From Streptomyces luteolifulvus (GTDB lineage Bacteria; Actinomycetota; Actinomycetes; Streptomycetales; Streptomycetaceae), in assembly GCF_008806595.1 (NCBI RefSeq), contig NZ_VZRB01000007.1:62001-126000 (forward strand): a stretch of DNA of 64,000 nt, in the 5' to 3' direction. This document shows positions 1-12,200 of the stretch, piece after piece. The notes under the pieces are model-generated. The model did no database searches. It worked only from the letters and a program-made list of their open reading frames with translations, and was not told the DNA's origin. The stretch's first letter is position 1, and the number at the start of each line of letters is the position of its first letter. Position numbers and translations under genes: made by a program.

Positions 1-268
1 TCCCGATGTGGTCGGGGTCCGGGTGGTACAGGTTTTCCAGGTCCCAGCCGCGGCCGTCCGGGAAGGGACCGACCGCGTCACGTTCGGCGCTCAGCAGCTC
101 CCACAGGTCGTCCGGGGAGGCGATACCGCCCGGGAGCCGGCATGCCATGCCCACGATCGCGATCGGCTCGTGTGCGCGCTCCTCCAGCTCCTGCACACGC
201 TGACGGCTCTCCCGCAGATCGACCGTTGCCCGCTTGAGGTAGTCGCGAAGTTTCTGCTCGTTGTTCAT
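1..268 (-). CDS. Next modular type I PKS, N-terminal 89 residues only
   Basis: This is the first 89 residues of a further polyketide synthase, cut by the left edge of the window. The ATG lies 2 bp after the stop of the large upstream PKS, so the two are co-transcribed and probably translationally coupled. Residues 1-33 form a charged, heptad-like helix ([14 protein letters not shown]...), the usual N-terminal class 1 docking coiled coil. A ketosynthase then begins at about residue 34 ([15 protein letters not shown]). The docking helix is expected to receive the acyl chain from the C-terminal docking region of the 6208-residue PKS. Module content beyond the start of the KS cannot be seen. Confidence 0.95.
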   Translation of the reverse strand, partial: MNNEQKLRDYLKRATVDLRESRQRVQELEERAHEPIAIVGMACRLPGGIASPDDLWELLSAERDAVGPFPDGRGWDLENLYHPDPDHIG

Positions 269-270
269 GT

Positions 271-3200
271 CTACCTGCCGAGTTCGTTGTCAAGTGCTGC
301 GAAGAGTTCGTCGTCGGTCGCCAGGTCGAGGTCGGTGCCGTCGGGGCCGCCGTCCACCGTCCGAAGCAGGCCGCGCAGTCGCGCGGCGTACGTTCCTGCC
401 GGTCCGTCGCCGTCCGACGGGCCGGCGGCCGAGAGTGCGGCCTCAAGTGCGTCCAGGGCCGCCTGGACCGGGTCTGCCACTTCGCCGACCAGCTCGCCCC
501 GCAGGTGTTCGGCGACGGCTTGGGTGGTCGGGTGGTCGAAGACGAGCGTGCTGGGCAACCGCAGTTCGGTGATGGTGTTCAGCCTGTTGCGCAGTTCGAC
601 CGCGGTGAGGGAGTCGAAGCCCAGGTCCAGCAGTCCGCGCTGGACGTCGATCGTCCGCGGGGCCGGGTGGGCCAGGACGATGCCGACCTGTTCCCTGACG
701 AGGTCGAGCAGCAGCTGCTGCTGCTCTTCCACGTCCAGGCCCGTGAGCCGCTGCGCCGGCGGGATCTCCGCCGGAGCGGAGGCACGCCGGCCAGCTCGGC
801 GCTCGGTGCGCACCAGGCCCCGGTACAGCTCGGGCAGTGCGTCCCCGAGGCTCCGCAGTGCCGCGAGGTCGAGTGCCACCGGTGCGAGCACCGGTCGGGT
901 CGCCGCCTCGCCGTCGGCTTGCGGCGCCTTGGCTCCGGCCAGGGCCGTGTCGAGGGCCACGAGTGCCCGGTCGGTCGGCATCGGCAGGATCCCGTTGCGT
1001 GCGAGCCTGGCCCGGTCGGCCCGGTCGAGGTCGTTCGCCATGCCGTCCTGCCACATTCCCCAGGCGAAGGACACGGCGGGCAGGCCCTCGGCGCGCCGGT
1101 ATTCGGCGAGCGCGTCCAGGAAGGTGTTGCCGGCGGCGTAGTTGGCCTGTCCGGCGTTGCCCACCAGGCCGGCGACGGACGAGAAGAGGACGAAGTCCGT
1201 CAGCTCCAGTCCGGCGGTCAGCTCGTGCAGGTTCCAGGCGGCTTCCACCTTCGGCCGCAGGACCCGGGAGAGGCTCTCCCGGCTCATCGCCTCCAGCGTG
1301 GCGTCCTCGACAACTCCGGCCGCGTGCACAACCGCGGTGAGCGGGTGCTCGTCCGGGATCGAGGCGAGCAGCCCGGCCAGCGCGTCGCGGTCGGCCGCGT
1401 CGCATGCCGCGACCCGTACGTCCGCGCCGAGCGCCGTCAGTTCGGCGACCAGGTCCTCCGCCCCGCCTCGCCGGCTGGTGAGCAGCAGGCGACGGGCGCC
1501 GCGGGCGGTCACCAGGTGCCGGGCGACCTGGGCTCCGAGTGCGCCGGTGCCACCGGTGATCAGCACCGTACGATCCGGGTCGAACGCATCGTCGGCGTCC
1601 GAGGTCCGGACCGGGTACGGGACCTTGGCGAGCCGGGTCACGTAGGCCTGTCCCTGGTGCAGTTCGAGCTGCGGTCGGGGGTCGGCCAGGGCCGCGGCCA
1701 GCAGCTCGCGGCCGGCCGGCAGGCCGTCCGTGATCACGTGCTGGAAGCGTCCCGGGTGTTCCGACTCGGCGGTCCGCATCAGCCCGGAGAGTGCGCTGTG
1801 CGCCAGTTCCCCGGTGCTGACCACGGCGAGCCGCGCTGCGGCCGGCGCGTCGGTGGCGAGCCACTGCCGCAGTACCGCCAGCACCTCCTCCGTGACCCGG
1901 CCGGTCTCCTGCTCAGTGGCCGGGCGTACCGGAAGGACAACCACGTCGGGTGCGGGCGCGCCGTCCGCCGTCGAGGCGGCCAGGTCGGCGAGGTCGGCGT
2001 GGTGCTCGGCGGCGAGTCCGAGGTCGACCTCGCCGAGGACCGCGATGGCCGTGTCACCACCCGTGGAAAGTTCCACACCGGCCCGCTCCACCGCGTACAC
2101 GTGCGGGTCGGAGGGGCGGGTCGGTGCGGTCCCTGCCGGCAGGGCCCGCAGGGCCAGCGATGCGACGGTGGCGACCGGCGCGCCCGTCTCGTCGGCGATG
2201 CCGACCGCGACCGTTCCGTCCGGGCCGGGCGACAGCTTGACCCGCAGGGTGCCGGCCCGGGCCCCGGTCAGCTGGACACCGCCGAAGGAGAAGGGCAGCC
2301 GTAGTTCGGCCGACTCCTCCAGGAGCAGTGCGTGCAGCGCGGCGTCGAACAGTGCCGGGTGCAGGGCGAATCCATCAGGGTCGACGGACAGCCGTACCTC
2401 GGCGTAGAGGTCCTCGCCCGAGCGCCATGCCGCCTTCAGGCCCTGGAAGGCGGGGCCGTAGCCGTAGCCCTGGTCGGCGAGGCGGTCGTACAGGTCCTCG
2501 ACCGGCTGGGGCTCGGCGCCGGCCGGAGGCCAGGACGCAAGGTCGGGTTCGGGGCCGCCGGGAACGGCGGCCACCACGGTTCCGGTGGCGTGCCGGTTCC
2601 AGACGTCGCCTTCCTGGTCCCCGCGCGAGTGGACGGCGACGGGCCTGCGGCCGTCTCCGTCGGGGTCGCCGACGGTGATCTGGAGCTGGAGCGCACCCTC
2701 GTCGGGAAGGACCAGGGGTGCCTGGAGGGCGAGTTCCTCCAGCCGCTCGCAGCCGAGTGCGGCGCCCGCGTGGAGCGCGAGCTCCACCAGGGCCGTGCCC
2801 GGGACCAGCAGGGTGCCGGCGACGGCATGGTCGGCGAACCAGGGGTGGCTGCGGGCCGAGATCCGGCCGGTGAACAGGACACCGTCGGAGTCGGCGAGCG
2901 GAACCGCGGCCCCGAGCAGCGGGTGCCGTGCGGAGTCGAGTCCGGCCGAGGTGACGTCGCCGCCGGGCCCCTCCGTGAGCCAGTAGCGCCGGCGCTGGAA
3001 GGGGTAGGTCGGCAGGTCCGCGGCCGGTCCGGCGTTCTCGCCGAACAGTGCGCGCCAGTCCACCGGCACGCCCCGTACGTGGGCGTGGGCCAGGGCGGTG
3101 ACGGCGGTGTGCGGCTCGGGGCGCCCGCCGCGCAGCACCGGGACCAGGAGCGATCCCGCGTCGAGGAAGTCCTGCCCCATCGCGCTGAGCACGCCGTCCG

Positions 3201-6200
3201 GGCCGAGCTCCAGGAAGGTCCGTACGCCTTCGGCCTCCAGGGCGCGTGCCGCGTCCAGGAAGCGCACGGGCCGGCGGACGTGCCGGACCCAGTACTCGGG
3301 CGCGGTCAGCTCCTCGGCGCTGACCAACTGCCCGGTCAGGGTGGAGACGATCGGGATGGTGGGCGCGGCGAACGTGAGCCCCTTCGCGACCGTCTGGAAT
3401 TCGTCCAGCATCGCGTCCATGTGCGGGGAGTGGAAGGCGTGGCTGACGCGCAGCCGCTTGGTCTTGCGTCCCTGGGCGGAGAGTTCGGCTCCGATGGCCT
3501 CGACGGCTTCGGCGTCGCCCGAGAGCACCACGGAGGTGGGGCCGTTGACGGCGGCGATGCCCAGCAGATCCTCCCGTCCGGCGAGCAGCGGCAGCACCTC
3601 CTGTTCCTCGGACTGCACGGCGAGCATCGCGCCGCCGCCGGGCAGTGCCTGCATCAGCCGGCCGCGGGCCGCGACGAGCTGCGCCGCGTCCGCCAGTGAG
3701 AGGACGCCGGCGACGTGCGCGGCGGCCAGCTCACCGATGGAGTGACCCGCGAGGAAGTCCGGCCGTACGCCCCAGCCTTCGAGGAGCCGGAAGAGCGCGA
3801 CCTCGGTTGCGAACAGGGCGGCCTGCGTGAAGCCGGTCTGGTCCAGCGGCGCCGGGTCCGCACCGAAGAGGATGTCGAGCAGCGGCGTTTCCAGCCATGG
3901 GTCGAGCTCTTCGCATACGGCGTCCAGGGCCTCGGCGTAGGCGGGGTAGGCGGTGTACAGCTCCCGGCCCATGCCGAGTCGCTGGCTGCCCTGACCGGTG
4001 AAGAGGACGGCCGTACGGCCGTCCACGGGTGTGCCCCGCACGGTCAGTGCCGCGCATCCGTCGACCGCTTCGGTGGCGGCGGAGGCCACCACCACGGCGC
4101 GGTGCGGCAGTCCGGCCCGTCCGACGGCCAGGGTCCGGCCCGTCGACGCCAGGTCCTGCTGCGCGGTGCCGGCGAGGGCCGCGCCCACCTGGTCCGCCTG
4201 CGCCAGCAGGGCCGCGTCGGTGTGCGCGGACAGCAGCAGCGGCACGACCGGCATCGGCTCGGCCGGCGGGACCGTCCCCTCGGCCGGCGGCTGCTCCACG
4301 ACGACGTGGGCATTGGTACCGCTGATGCCGAAGGAGGACACGCCTGCCCGGCGCGGCCGCTCGGACTCGGGCCACGGCACTGCCTCGGTGAGCAGTTCCA
4401 CCTCGCCGGCGGACCAGTCCACGTGCGGGCTGGGCTCGTCGATGTGGAGGCTCTTGGGGAGCACCCCGTGCTGCATCGCCATGACCATCTTGATGACGCC
4501 GGCCACACCGGCGGCGGCCTGGGAGTGTCCGATGTTGGACTTCAGGGAGCCCATCAGGAGGGGCGACGTACGCTCCTGCCCGTAGGTGGCGAGTACGGCC
4601 CGGGCCTCGATCGGGTCGCCCAGCGTGGTGCCGGTGCCGTGGGCTTCCAGTGCGTCGACGTCCGCGGTGGTCAGGCCCGCGTTGGTGAGGGCTTGGCGGA
4701 TCACCCGCTCCTGGGAGAGGCCGTTGGGGGCGGTGAGGCCGTTGCTCGCACCATCCTGGTTGACGGCGGTTCCGCGGATCACGCCGAGGATCCGGCGGCC
4801 GTTGCGCCGGGCGTCGGAGAGCCGCTCCAGCAGGAGGATTCCGGCGCCTTCGGCCCAGGCCGCCCCGTCCGCCCGCGCGGAGAAGGACTTGCACCGGCCG
4901 TCCGGTGCCAGGCCACGCTGCCTGCTGAACTCCACGAACAGGGTGGGCGCGGCCAGTACGGTCACACCGCCGGCCAGGGCCAGCCCGCATTCGCCGTTCC
5001 GCAGCGCCTGCGCGGCGAGGTGGATGGAGACGAGCGAGGAGGAGCAGGCGGTGTCGACAGTGATCGCCGGTCCCTGCAGGCCGAAGGTGTAGGCGACGCG
5101 GCCGGAGGCGACACTGACCGTGCTGCCGACCGACAGGTAGCCCTCCAAGGCATCGGGGGCGTCCTTCAGGCGTGCCGCGTAGTCGTTGGCCATGACACCG
5201 GCGAACACACCGGTCTGGCTGCCCTTGAGAGAGGTCGGGTCGATGCCCGCGCGCTCGAAGGCCTCCCAGCAGATTTCCAGCAGCAGGCGCTGCTGCGGGT
5301 CGATGGCGGTGGCCTCCCGGGCGCTCACCCCGAAGAGCTCGGGGTCGAACTGCGGAGCCTCGTAGAGGAATCCGCCGTGCCGGGTGTACGAGGTGCCCAC
5401 GTGGTCGGGGTCCGTGTCGTACAGGCCGTCCAGGTCCCAGCCGCGGTCGTTCGGGAACGGGCCGATGGCGTCCCGCTCGTCGGACAGCAGCGCCCACAGC
5501 TCCTCCGGCGAGCTGACCTCGCCCGGGTAGCGGCAGGCCATCGCGACGATCGCGATCGGCTCGTCGGAGGCACCGACGACCGGTTCGGCCCCGGCCACCG
5601 CGGCGGCCGAGCCGAGCAGTTCGGTTCGCAGGAAGCCGGCCAGCTCGACCGTGCTCGGGTAGTCGAACACCAGTGTCGCGGGCAGCTTCAGACCTGCGGC
5701 CGCGTTCAGCCGGTTGCGCAGTTCCACTGCCTTGAGCGAGTCGAAGCCCAGCTCGTTGAAGGCCCGGTCGGGCGCGACCTGGTCGGCGTCGGTGTGTCCC
5801 AGTACGGAGGCCACCACGCCGCGGACCAGTTCCAGCAGCGCGCGCTCCTGGTCCTGGGGGGCCAGGGGCGCCAGGCGTTCCTGGAGGGAGTTCCCGCCCG
5901 CCTGCTCGCCGACGGCGGCGCGCCGCGCCGGGCGCACCAGGCCGTGGAACAGCGCGGGCAGGGTGCCGTCCTCGCTCTGTGCCCGCAGTCCGGTGTAGTC
6001 CAGCAGCGCCGGAACGAGAACCGGCCGACGTGTCGCGAGGGCCGCGTCGAACAGCGCCAGCCCCTGCTCGCTGCCGATGGGGGCGATGCCTCCCCGGGAC
6101 ATGCGGGCGAGGTCGGCGTCGGTCAGGTGACCGGTCATCCCGCTGCCCTCGGCCCACAGGCCCCAGGCCAGCGACGTACCGGGCAGGCCCAGGGCCTGGC

Positions 6201-9200
6201 GGTGGTGCGCGAGGGCGTCCAGATAGGTGTTGGCCGCAGCGTAGTTGGCCTGTCCCGCGGTGCCGACCGTACCGGCCAGCGAGGAGAACAGGACGAACGC
6301 GTCCAGTTCCAGGTCGGCCGTCAGCTCGTGCAGGTGCCGGGCGGCATCGACCTTGGGGCGCAGTACGGTGTCGAGCTGCTCGGCCGTGAGAGCGTGCAGC
6401 GTGCCGTCGTCGAGGACGCCCGCGGTGTGCAGGACCGCGGTGAGCGGGTGCTCCGAGGGGATCGCGTCCAGCATCGCGGCGACCGCCATGCGGTCGGCCG
6501 TGTCACAGGCGACCACGGACACGTCGGTTCCGTGGGCCGTGAGTTCGGCCTCCAGCTCCAGCATGCCCGCCGCGTCCCGGCCGCGGCGGCTCGCCAGCAG
6601 CAGGTGCCGTACGCCGTGTTCGGCGACGAGGTGGCGGGCGAACAGCCGGCCCAGGGTGCCGGTGGCGCCCGTGATGAGCACGGTGCCCTCGGGGTTCAGG
6701 GCGGGCACGGTGTCGCCCGTCGTCGGCGACTTGACGAGCCGCGGTACCAGCAGTGCGCCGTCGCGCAGGCTCACCTGCGCGCCCGGTACGGCCAGCGCAC
6801 GGCCGAGCTCGGCCTCGGAGAGGTCCCAGTCCGTCAGGTCCAGCAGGCCGAACCGGTCGGGGTTCTCGGCCATGGCGGTACGCACCAGCCCCCAGACGGG
6901 AGCCGAGCCGAGTCCGGCCTCCGTGCGGGCGGTGGTCGCGTCACGGGTCACGAAGACCAGGCGCGAGCCGGCGAACCGCTCCTCGGCGAGCCACTCCTGG
7001 GCCAGCCGCAGGGCCCGGTGTGCCACGGCGCCGGGGCCGTCCTCGCCGGGGAAGGGGACCACGACGAGCGGCGGGGTACCGACCATGCCGGCGAGGTCCG
7101 AGTAGCTGCCCAGAGGGGCGGGCAGCCCCCGCCGGCCGCTGTCGGAGTCGTCGAGGACGGCCCATCCGGCGGCCGGGGCGGCCTCCGGGGCGGTCGTCCA
7201 CTCCACCTGGAGCAGCGGCCGGCGGGGGGTGCCCGAGCCGGCCAGCCGCGCGGGGTCCACGGCCCGCAGGCTGAGCGTCTTCACCGACGCGATCGGCGCA
7301 CCGCTCGCGTCGGCGAGGGACAGGGCGGCACCCGAGCCCTCCGGGGTGATCCGTACGCGCAGCACGCCGGCTTTCACCGCGTGCAGCCGAACACCGGTCC
7401 AGGCGAACGGCAGCGCCAGGCGGCCGTCCTCCGCGAGCGCCAGCGGGTGCAGGGCGGCGTCGAGGAGGGCCGGGTGGATCCCGAACTCGCCCGGGGGGAC
7501 GTCCTTCGGGAGCGCGACCTCGGCGAACATCTCCCGGCCTGCACGCCACAGCGCCCGCAGGCCCTGGAAGGCGGGTCCGTACTGGAAGCCCCGCTCGGCG
7601 AGCGTGTCGTACGCCGCCGTCAGGTCGACCGGCTCGGCGCCGGCCGGGGGCCAGGCGGTGTCGGCCGGTACGCCCGCACATCCTTCCGCGTGACCCAGTA
7701 CGCCGGTGGCGTGCAGGGTCCACGGGTGGATCGCGGCGTCGTCGGACTCGGGCTCCGGGCGGGAGTGGACCGACAGCGCGCGCCGGCCCTCCTCGTCCGG
7801 AGCGTCGACCACGACCTGGAGCTGTACTCCGCCGCGGCCGGCCAGCACCAGCGGTGCCTGGAGGGTCAGCTCGTCGAGCTGGTCGAGGCCTGTGTGGTCA
7901 CCCGCCCGGATGGCGAGGTCCACGAAGGCGGTACCGGGGAGCAGCACGGTGCCGGCCACGGCGTGGTCCGCCAGCCAGGGCTGCGTGTTCAGGGCGATCC
8001 TGCTGCTCAGGACCAGCTTGTCCGCGTCGGCCGTCCAGAGCGCGGCGCCGATGAGCGGGTGCCGCTCGGCGGCCATGCCGAGCCCGCCCGCGTCCCCGGC
8101 CGTCGCCGGGCCCTCCAGCCAGTGGCGCCGGCGCTGGAAGGGGTAGGTCGGCAGGTCGACGACCTCCCCCAGTCTCGACTTCGCTCGACCGGGGGGACCC
8201 CCATCGGGTCCGCCGACCACGGCGGTCCAGTCGAGCGGGGCGCCGGAGACGTGGGCCTGCGCCGCGGAGGCGAGGAAGTCGTCGAGTCCACCCTCGCCAC
8301 GGTGGAGCGAGGGCACGGTGACGGCGCTGTCGTACGACGTGTCGTCGATCGTCTCCTGGAGCGCCACGGTCAGCACCGGGTGGGCGCTGGCCTCGATGAA
8401 GACGCGGTGGCCCTGGTCGAGCAGGGTCCGGGTGGCCTCCTCCAGCCGGACGGTCCGGCGGAGGTTGCGGAACCAGTACGAGCCGTCGAGCTCCGTGCCG
8501 TCCAGCGGCAGCCCGGTGACGGTGGAGAGGAAGGGCACCTTGACGGCGCGCGGGGTGAGCGAGGACAGGGCGTCGAGAAGCTCGTCCCGCAGGCTTTCGA
8601 CGTGCGCGGAGTGGGAGGCGTAGTCGACCGGGATGCGCTTGGCACGCATCCTGTTGTCCTTGCAGTGGGCGACCAGCTCCTCGAGAGCGGCCACCTCTCC
8701 GGCGACCACCACGGAACGCGGGCCGTTGTGTGCGGCGATGTCGATGGCGCCGTCCCAAGGGGCGATGAGCTCGCGGACCTCGTCGGCCGGCAGGGCCACC
8801 GACACCATCCCGCCCGTACCCGCCAGCTTCACGATCGCCCGGCTGCGCAACGCCACGACCTTCGCCGCGTCGTCCAGCGACAGCGCCCCCGACACCACGG
8901 CCGCCGCGATCTCGCCCTGCGAGTGGCCGACCACCGCATCCGGCTCGATGCCCACCGAACGCCACAACGCGGCCAGGGACACCATCACCGCCCACAGCGC
9001 CGGCTGCACCACATCCACCCGATCGAAACCGGGCGCACCCTCCACACCGCGCAGCACATCCAGCAGCGACCAGTCCGTGAACGGCGCCAGCGCCCGCTCG
9101 CACTCCACCAGCCGGGCGGCGAACACCGGGGAGGAGTCGAAGAGTTCCAGAGCCATACCCTGCCACTGCGAACCCTGCCCCGGGAACACGAACACCGTCT

Positions 9201-12200
9201 TGCCCGGGCCCGTGACCGCGCCCTGCACCAGGTTGGCCGCGGACCCACCCGAGGCCAGCGCCTCGAGACCCGCGAACAGCTCGTCCCGGCCGGCGCCCGA
9301 AACCGTCGCCCTGAAGGGGAGGTGCGGAACCCGGGTCGCGAGAGCCGAAGCCACCCGCGCCGGGTCGACGAACTCCGAGGCCAGCAGCTCACGCACCTGG
9401 CCGGCACGCGCCGCCAGGGCCGCCTCGCTCTTCGCCGAGACCACCAGCGGAAGCACCGCCACCACCGGCTCACCGGCCACGACCGGCTCCGGGCCCTGCT
9501 CCAGGACCACATGCGCGTTCGTACCACTGATACCGAACGAGGACACGGCCGCGCGACGCGGACGCGTCACCTCCGGCCACGGCCGACGCTCGGTGACCAG
9601 CTCCACCGCACCCGTCGACCAGTCGACGTGCGGCGTCGGCTCGTCCACGTGCAGCGTCGGCGGAAGCTCCCCGTTGCGCATCGCCATCAGCATCTTGATG
9701 ATGCCCGCGACACCCGCGGCAGCCTGCGTGTGACCGATGTTCGACTTGATCGAGCCCAGACGCAGCGGCTCTTCGCGGTCCTGGCCGTAGGTGGCCAGCA
9801 GCGCGTTGGCCTCGATCGGGTCACCGAGCCGGGTACCGGTGCCGTGCGCCTCGACCGCGTCCACCTCGTGCGGAGCGAGGCGGGCGTTGGCGAGGGCCTG
9901 GCGGATGACGCGTTCCTGCGAGGGCCCGTTGGGGGCGGTGAGGCCGTTGCTCGCACCGTCCTGGTTGACCGCGGAACCACGGATCACACCAAGGATGTTG
10001 TGCCCGAGCCGCTGAGCGTCCGACAGACGCTCCAGCACCAGCATGCCCGCGCCCTCGCCCCAACCCGTGCCGTCCGCCGAAGCCGCGAACGACTTGCAGG
10101 TCCCGTCCGGCGACAGACCACGCTGACGCGAGAACTCGACGAAGGTCGTCGGCGTGGACATCACGGTGACACCACCGGCGAGTGCCATCGAGCACTCGCC
10201 CTGGCGCAGCGCCTGAGCGGCCAGGTGCATCGCTACCAGCGACGAGGAACACGCCGTGTCCAGCGTCACCGCCGGCCCCTCGAAACCGAACGTGTAAGCC
10301 ACCCGGCCCGACAGGACACTCGAGATCGTGCCCGTCAGCAAATGCCCCTCGAAGCCCTCCGGAGCACTGCCCAGCCGCGACCCGTAGTCGTTGTACATCA
10401 CACCCGCGTAGACACCGGTCGAGGAACCGCGCAGCGAGGCGGGGTCGACTCCCGCACGCTCCAGCGCCTCCCAGGCGACCTCCAGCAGCACACGCTGCTG
10501 CGGGTCGGTCGCGATCGCCTCACGCGGACTCAGACCGAAGAACCCGGCATCGAACTCGGCGGCCTCGTAGAGGAATCCGCCCTTGCGCGTGTACGACTTG
10601 CCGATCTTCTCGGGGTCCGGGTCGAAGAGGCCTTCCACGTCCCAGCCGCGGTCGGACGGGAACTCGTCGATCGCGTCCCGGCCCTCCGCCACGAGCCGCC
10701 ACAGGTCCTCCGGCGAGGAGACCCCGCCCGGGAAGCGGCACCCCATACCGACCACGGCGATCGGCTCGTCCAGTCCCGGGGCATGGGCGGCCACCGACGG
10801 GACGACGGCCGTTCCGGTCGCGTCAAGCCGGTCCAGCAGGAAGTCCGCCACCGCCTGGGGCGACGGGTGGTCGAACACGAGGGTGGTGGGCAGTCGCAGC
10901 CCGGTCACCGAGTGGAGCCGGTTGCGCAGCTCGACACCCGTGAGGGAGTCGAAGCCGATGTCCATGAAGGCCTTGGCCGGGTCGATGCCGGCGTCGGCCC
11001 CGTGCCCGAGAACCAGCCCCACGGTCTCCCGTACGGTCTGGAGTACGGCCTGCGCCCGCTCCTCCTCGGCCAGCGCGATCAGCCGCTGGGCCCACGACGA
11101 GTCGGCGCCGCGGGCGGCGCCGGCCGCCTGCCGGCGGCGGACGCGGACCAGGCCGGTGAACAGCTCGGGGAGCGCGTTCTCCGCGGCCCGGGCGCGCAGG
11201 GCGCCCAGGTCGAGTTCGGCGGGGACCAGCAGCGGCTCCGCCGAGGCGAGCGCCGCGTCGAACAGATCGAGACCCAGTTCCGGGGTCAGCGGGACGATCC
11301 CGCTCCGCTTCCACCGCGCGACATCGGCGTCGGCGAGGGTTCCGGCCATGCCGTCGGCGCTGTCCCACAGGCTCCACGCGAGGGAGGTGGCGGGCAGGTT
11401 CTGGGCGCGGCGGTGCTGCGCGAGGGCGTCGAGGAAGGTGTTCGCGGCCGCGTAGTTGGCCTGGCCGGCATTGCCCATGAGACCCGCGATGGACGAGAAC
11501 ATGACGAACGAGGCGAGGCCGTGGGACTCGGTGAGGCGGTGGAGGTTCCAGGCCGCGTCCACCTTCGGACGCATCACCCGCTCCAGCTGACCGGCCGACA
11601 GCGAGGCGACCGTCGTATCGTCCAGGACACCCGCCGTATGCACCACGGCAGTCAGCGGACGCTCGACCGCTACCTCGTCCAGCAGACCCGTCAGCGCGTC
11701 GAAGTCCGACACGTCACAGGCCGCCACCCGAGCCCGCGCACCCAACTCCGCGAGCTCCGCGACGAACTCGGCGGCACCCGGGGTCCCACCACCACGACGC
11801 GACACCAGCAGCAGGTGCCGCGCACCGTGATGCGTCACCAACCGGCGCGCCACCAGACGGCCCAACGTACCCAGAGCACCGGTCACCAGGACCGTACCCT
11901 CCGGATCCAGACCCTCCACCACACCCGCCACGGCACCCGCGGCACGCGCCAGACGCGGCACGAACAGCTCGCCGCCCCGCACCGCCACCTCAGGCTCACC
12001 CGAAGCCAACACGGCAGGCAGCAGCTCCAGACCACCCTCGTCCACGTGGACGAGGACCAGTCGGTCGGGCTGCTCGGTCTGCGCGGTGCGGATCAGGCCC
12101 ACGAGCGGGGCCGTGTGCAGCGCGCCGTCCGGGACGACGAGGACGAGGCGGCTCTCCGCGAACTGCGGGGCGGCCAGCCATTCCCGCACCCCCTCCAGCC

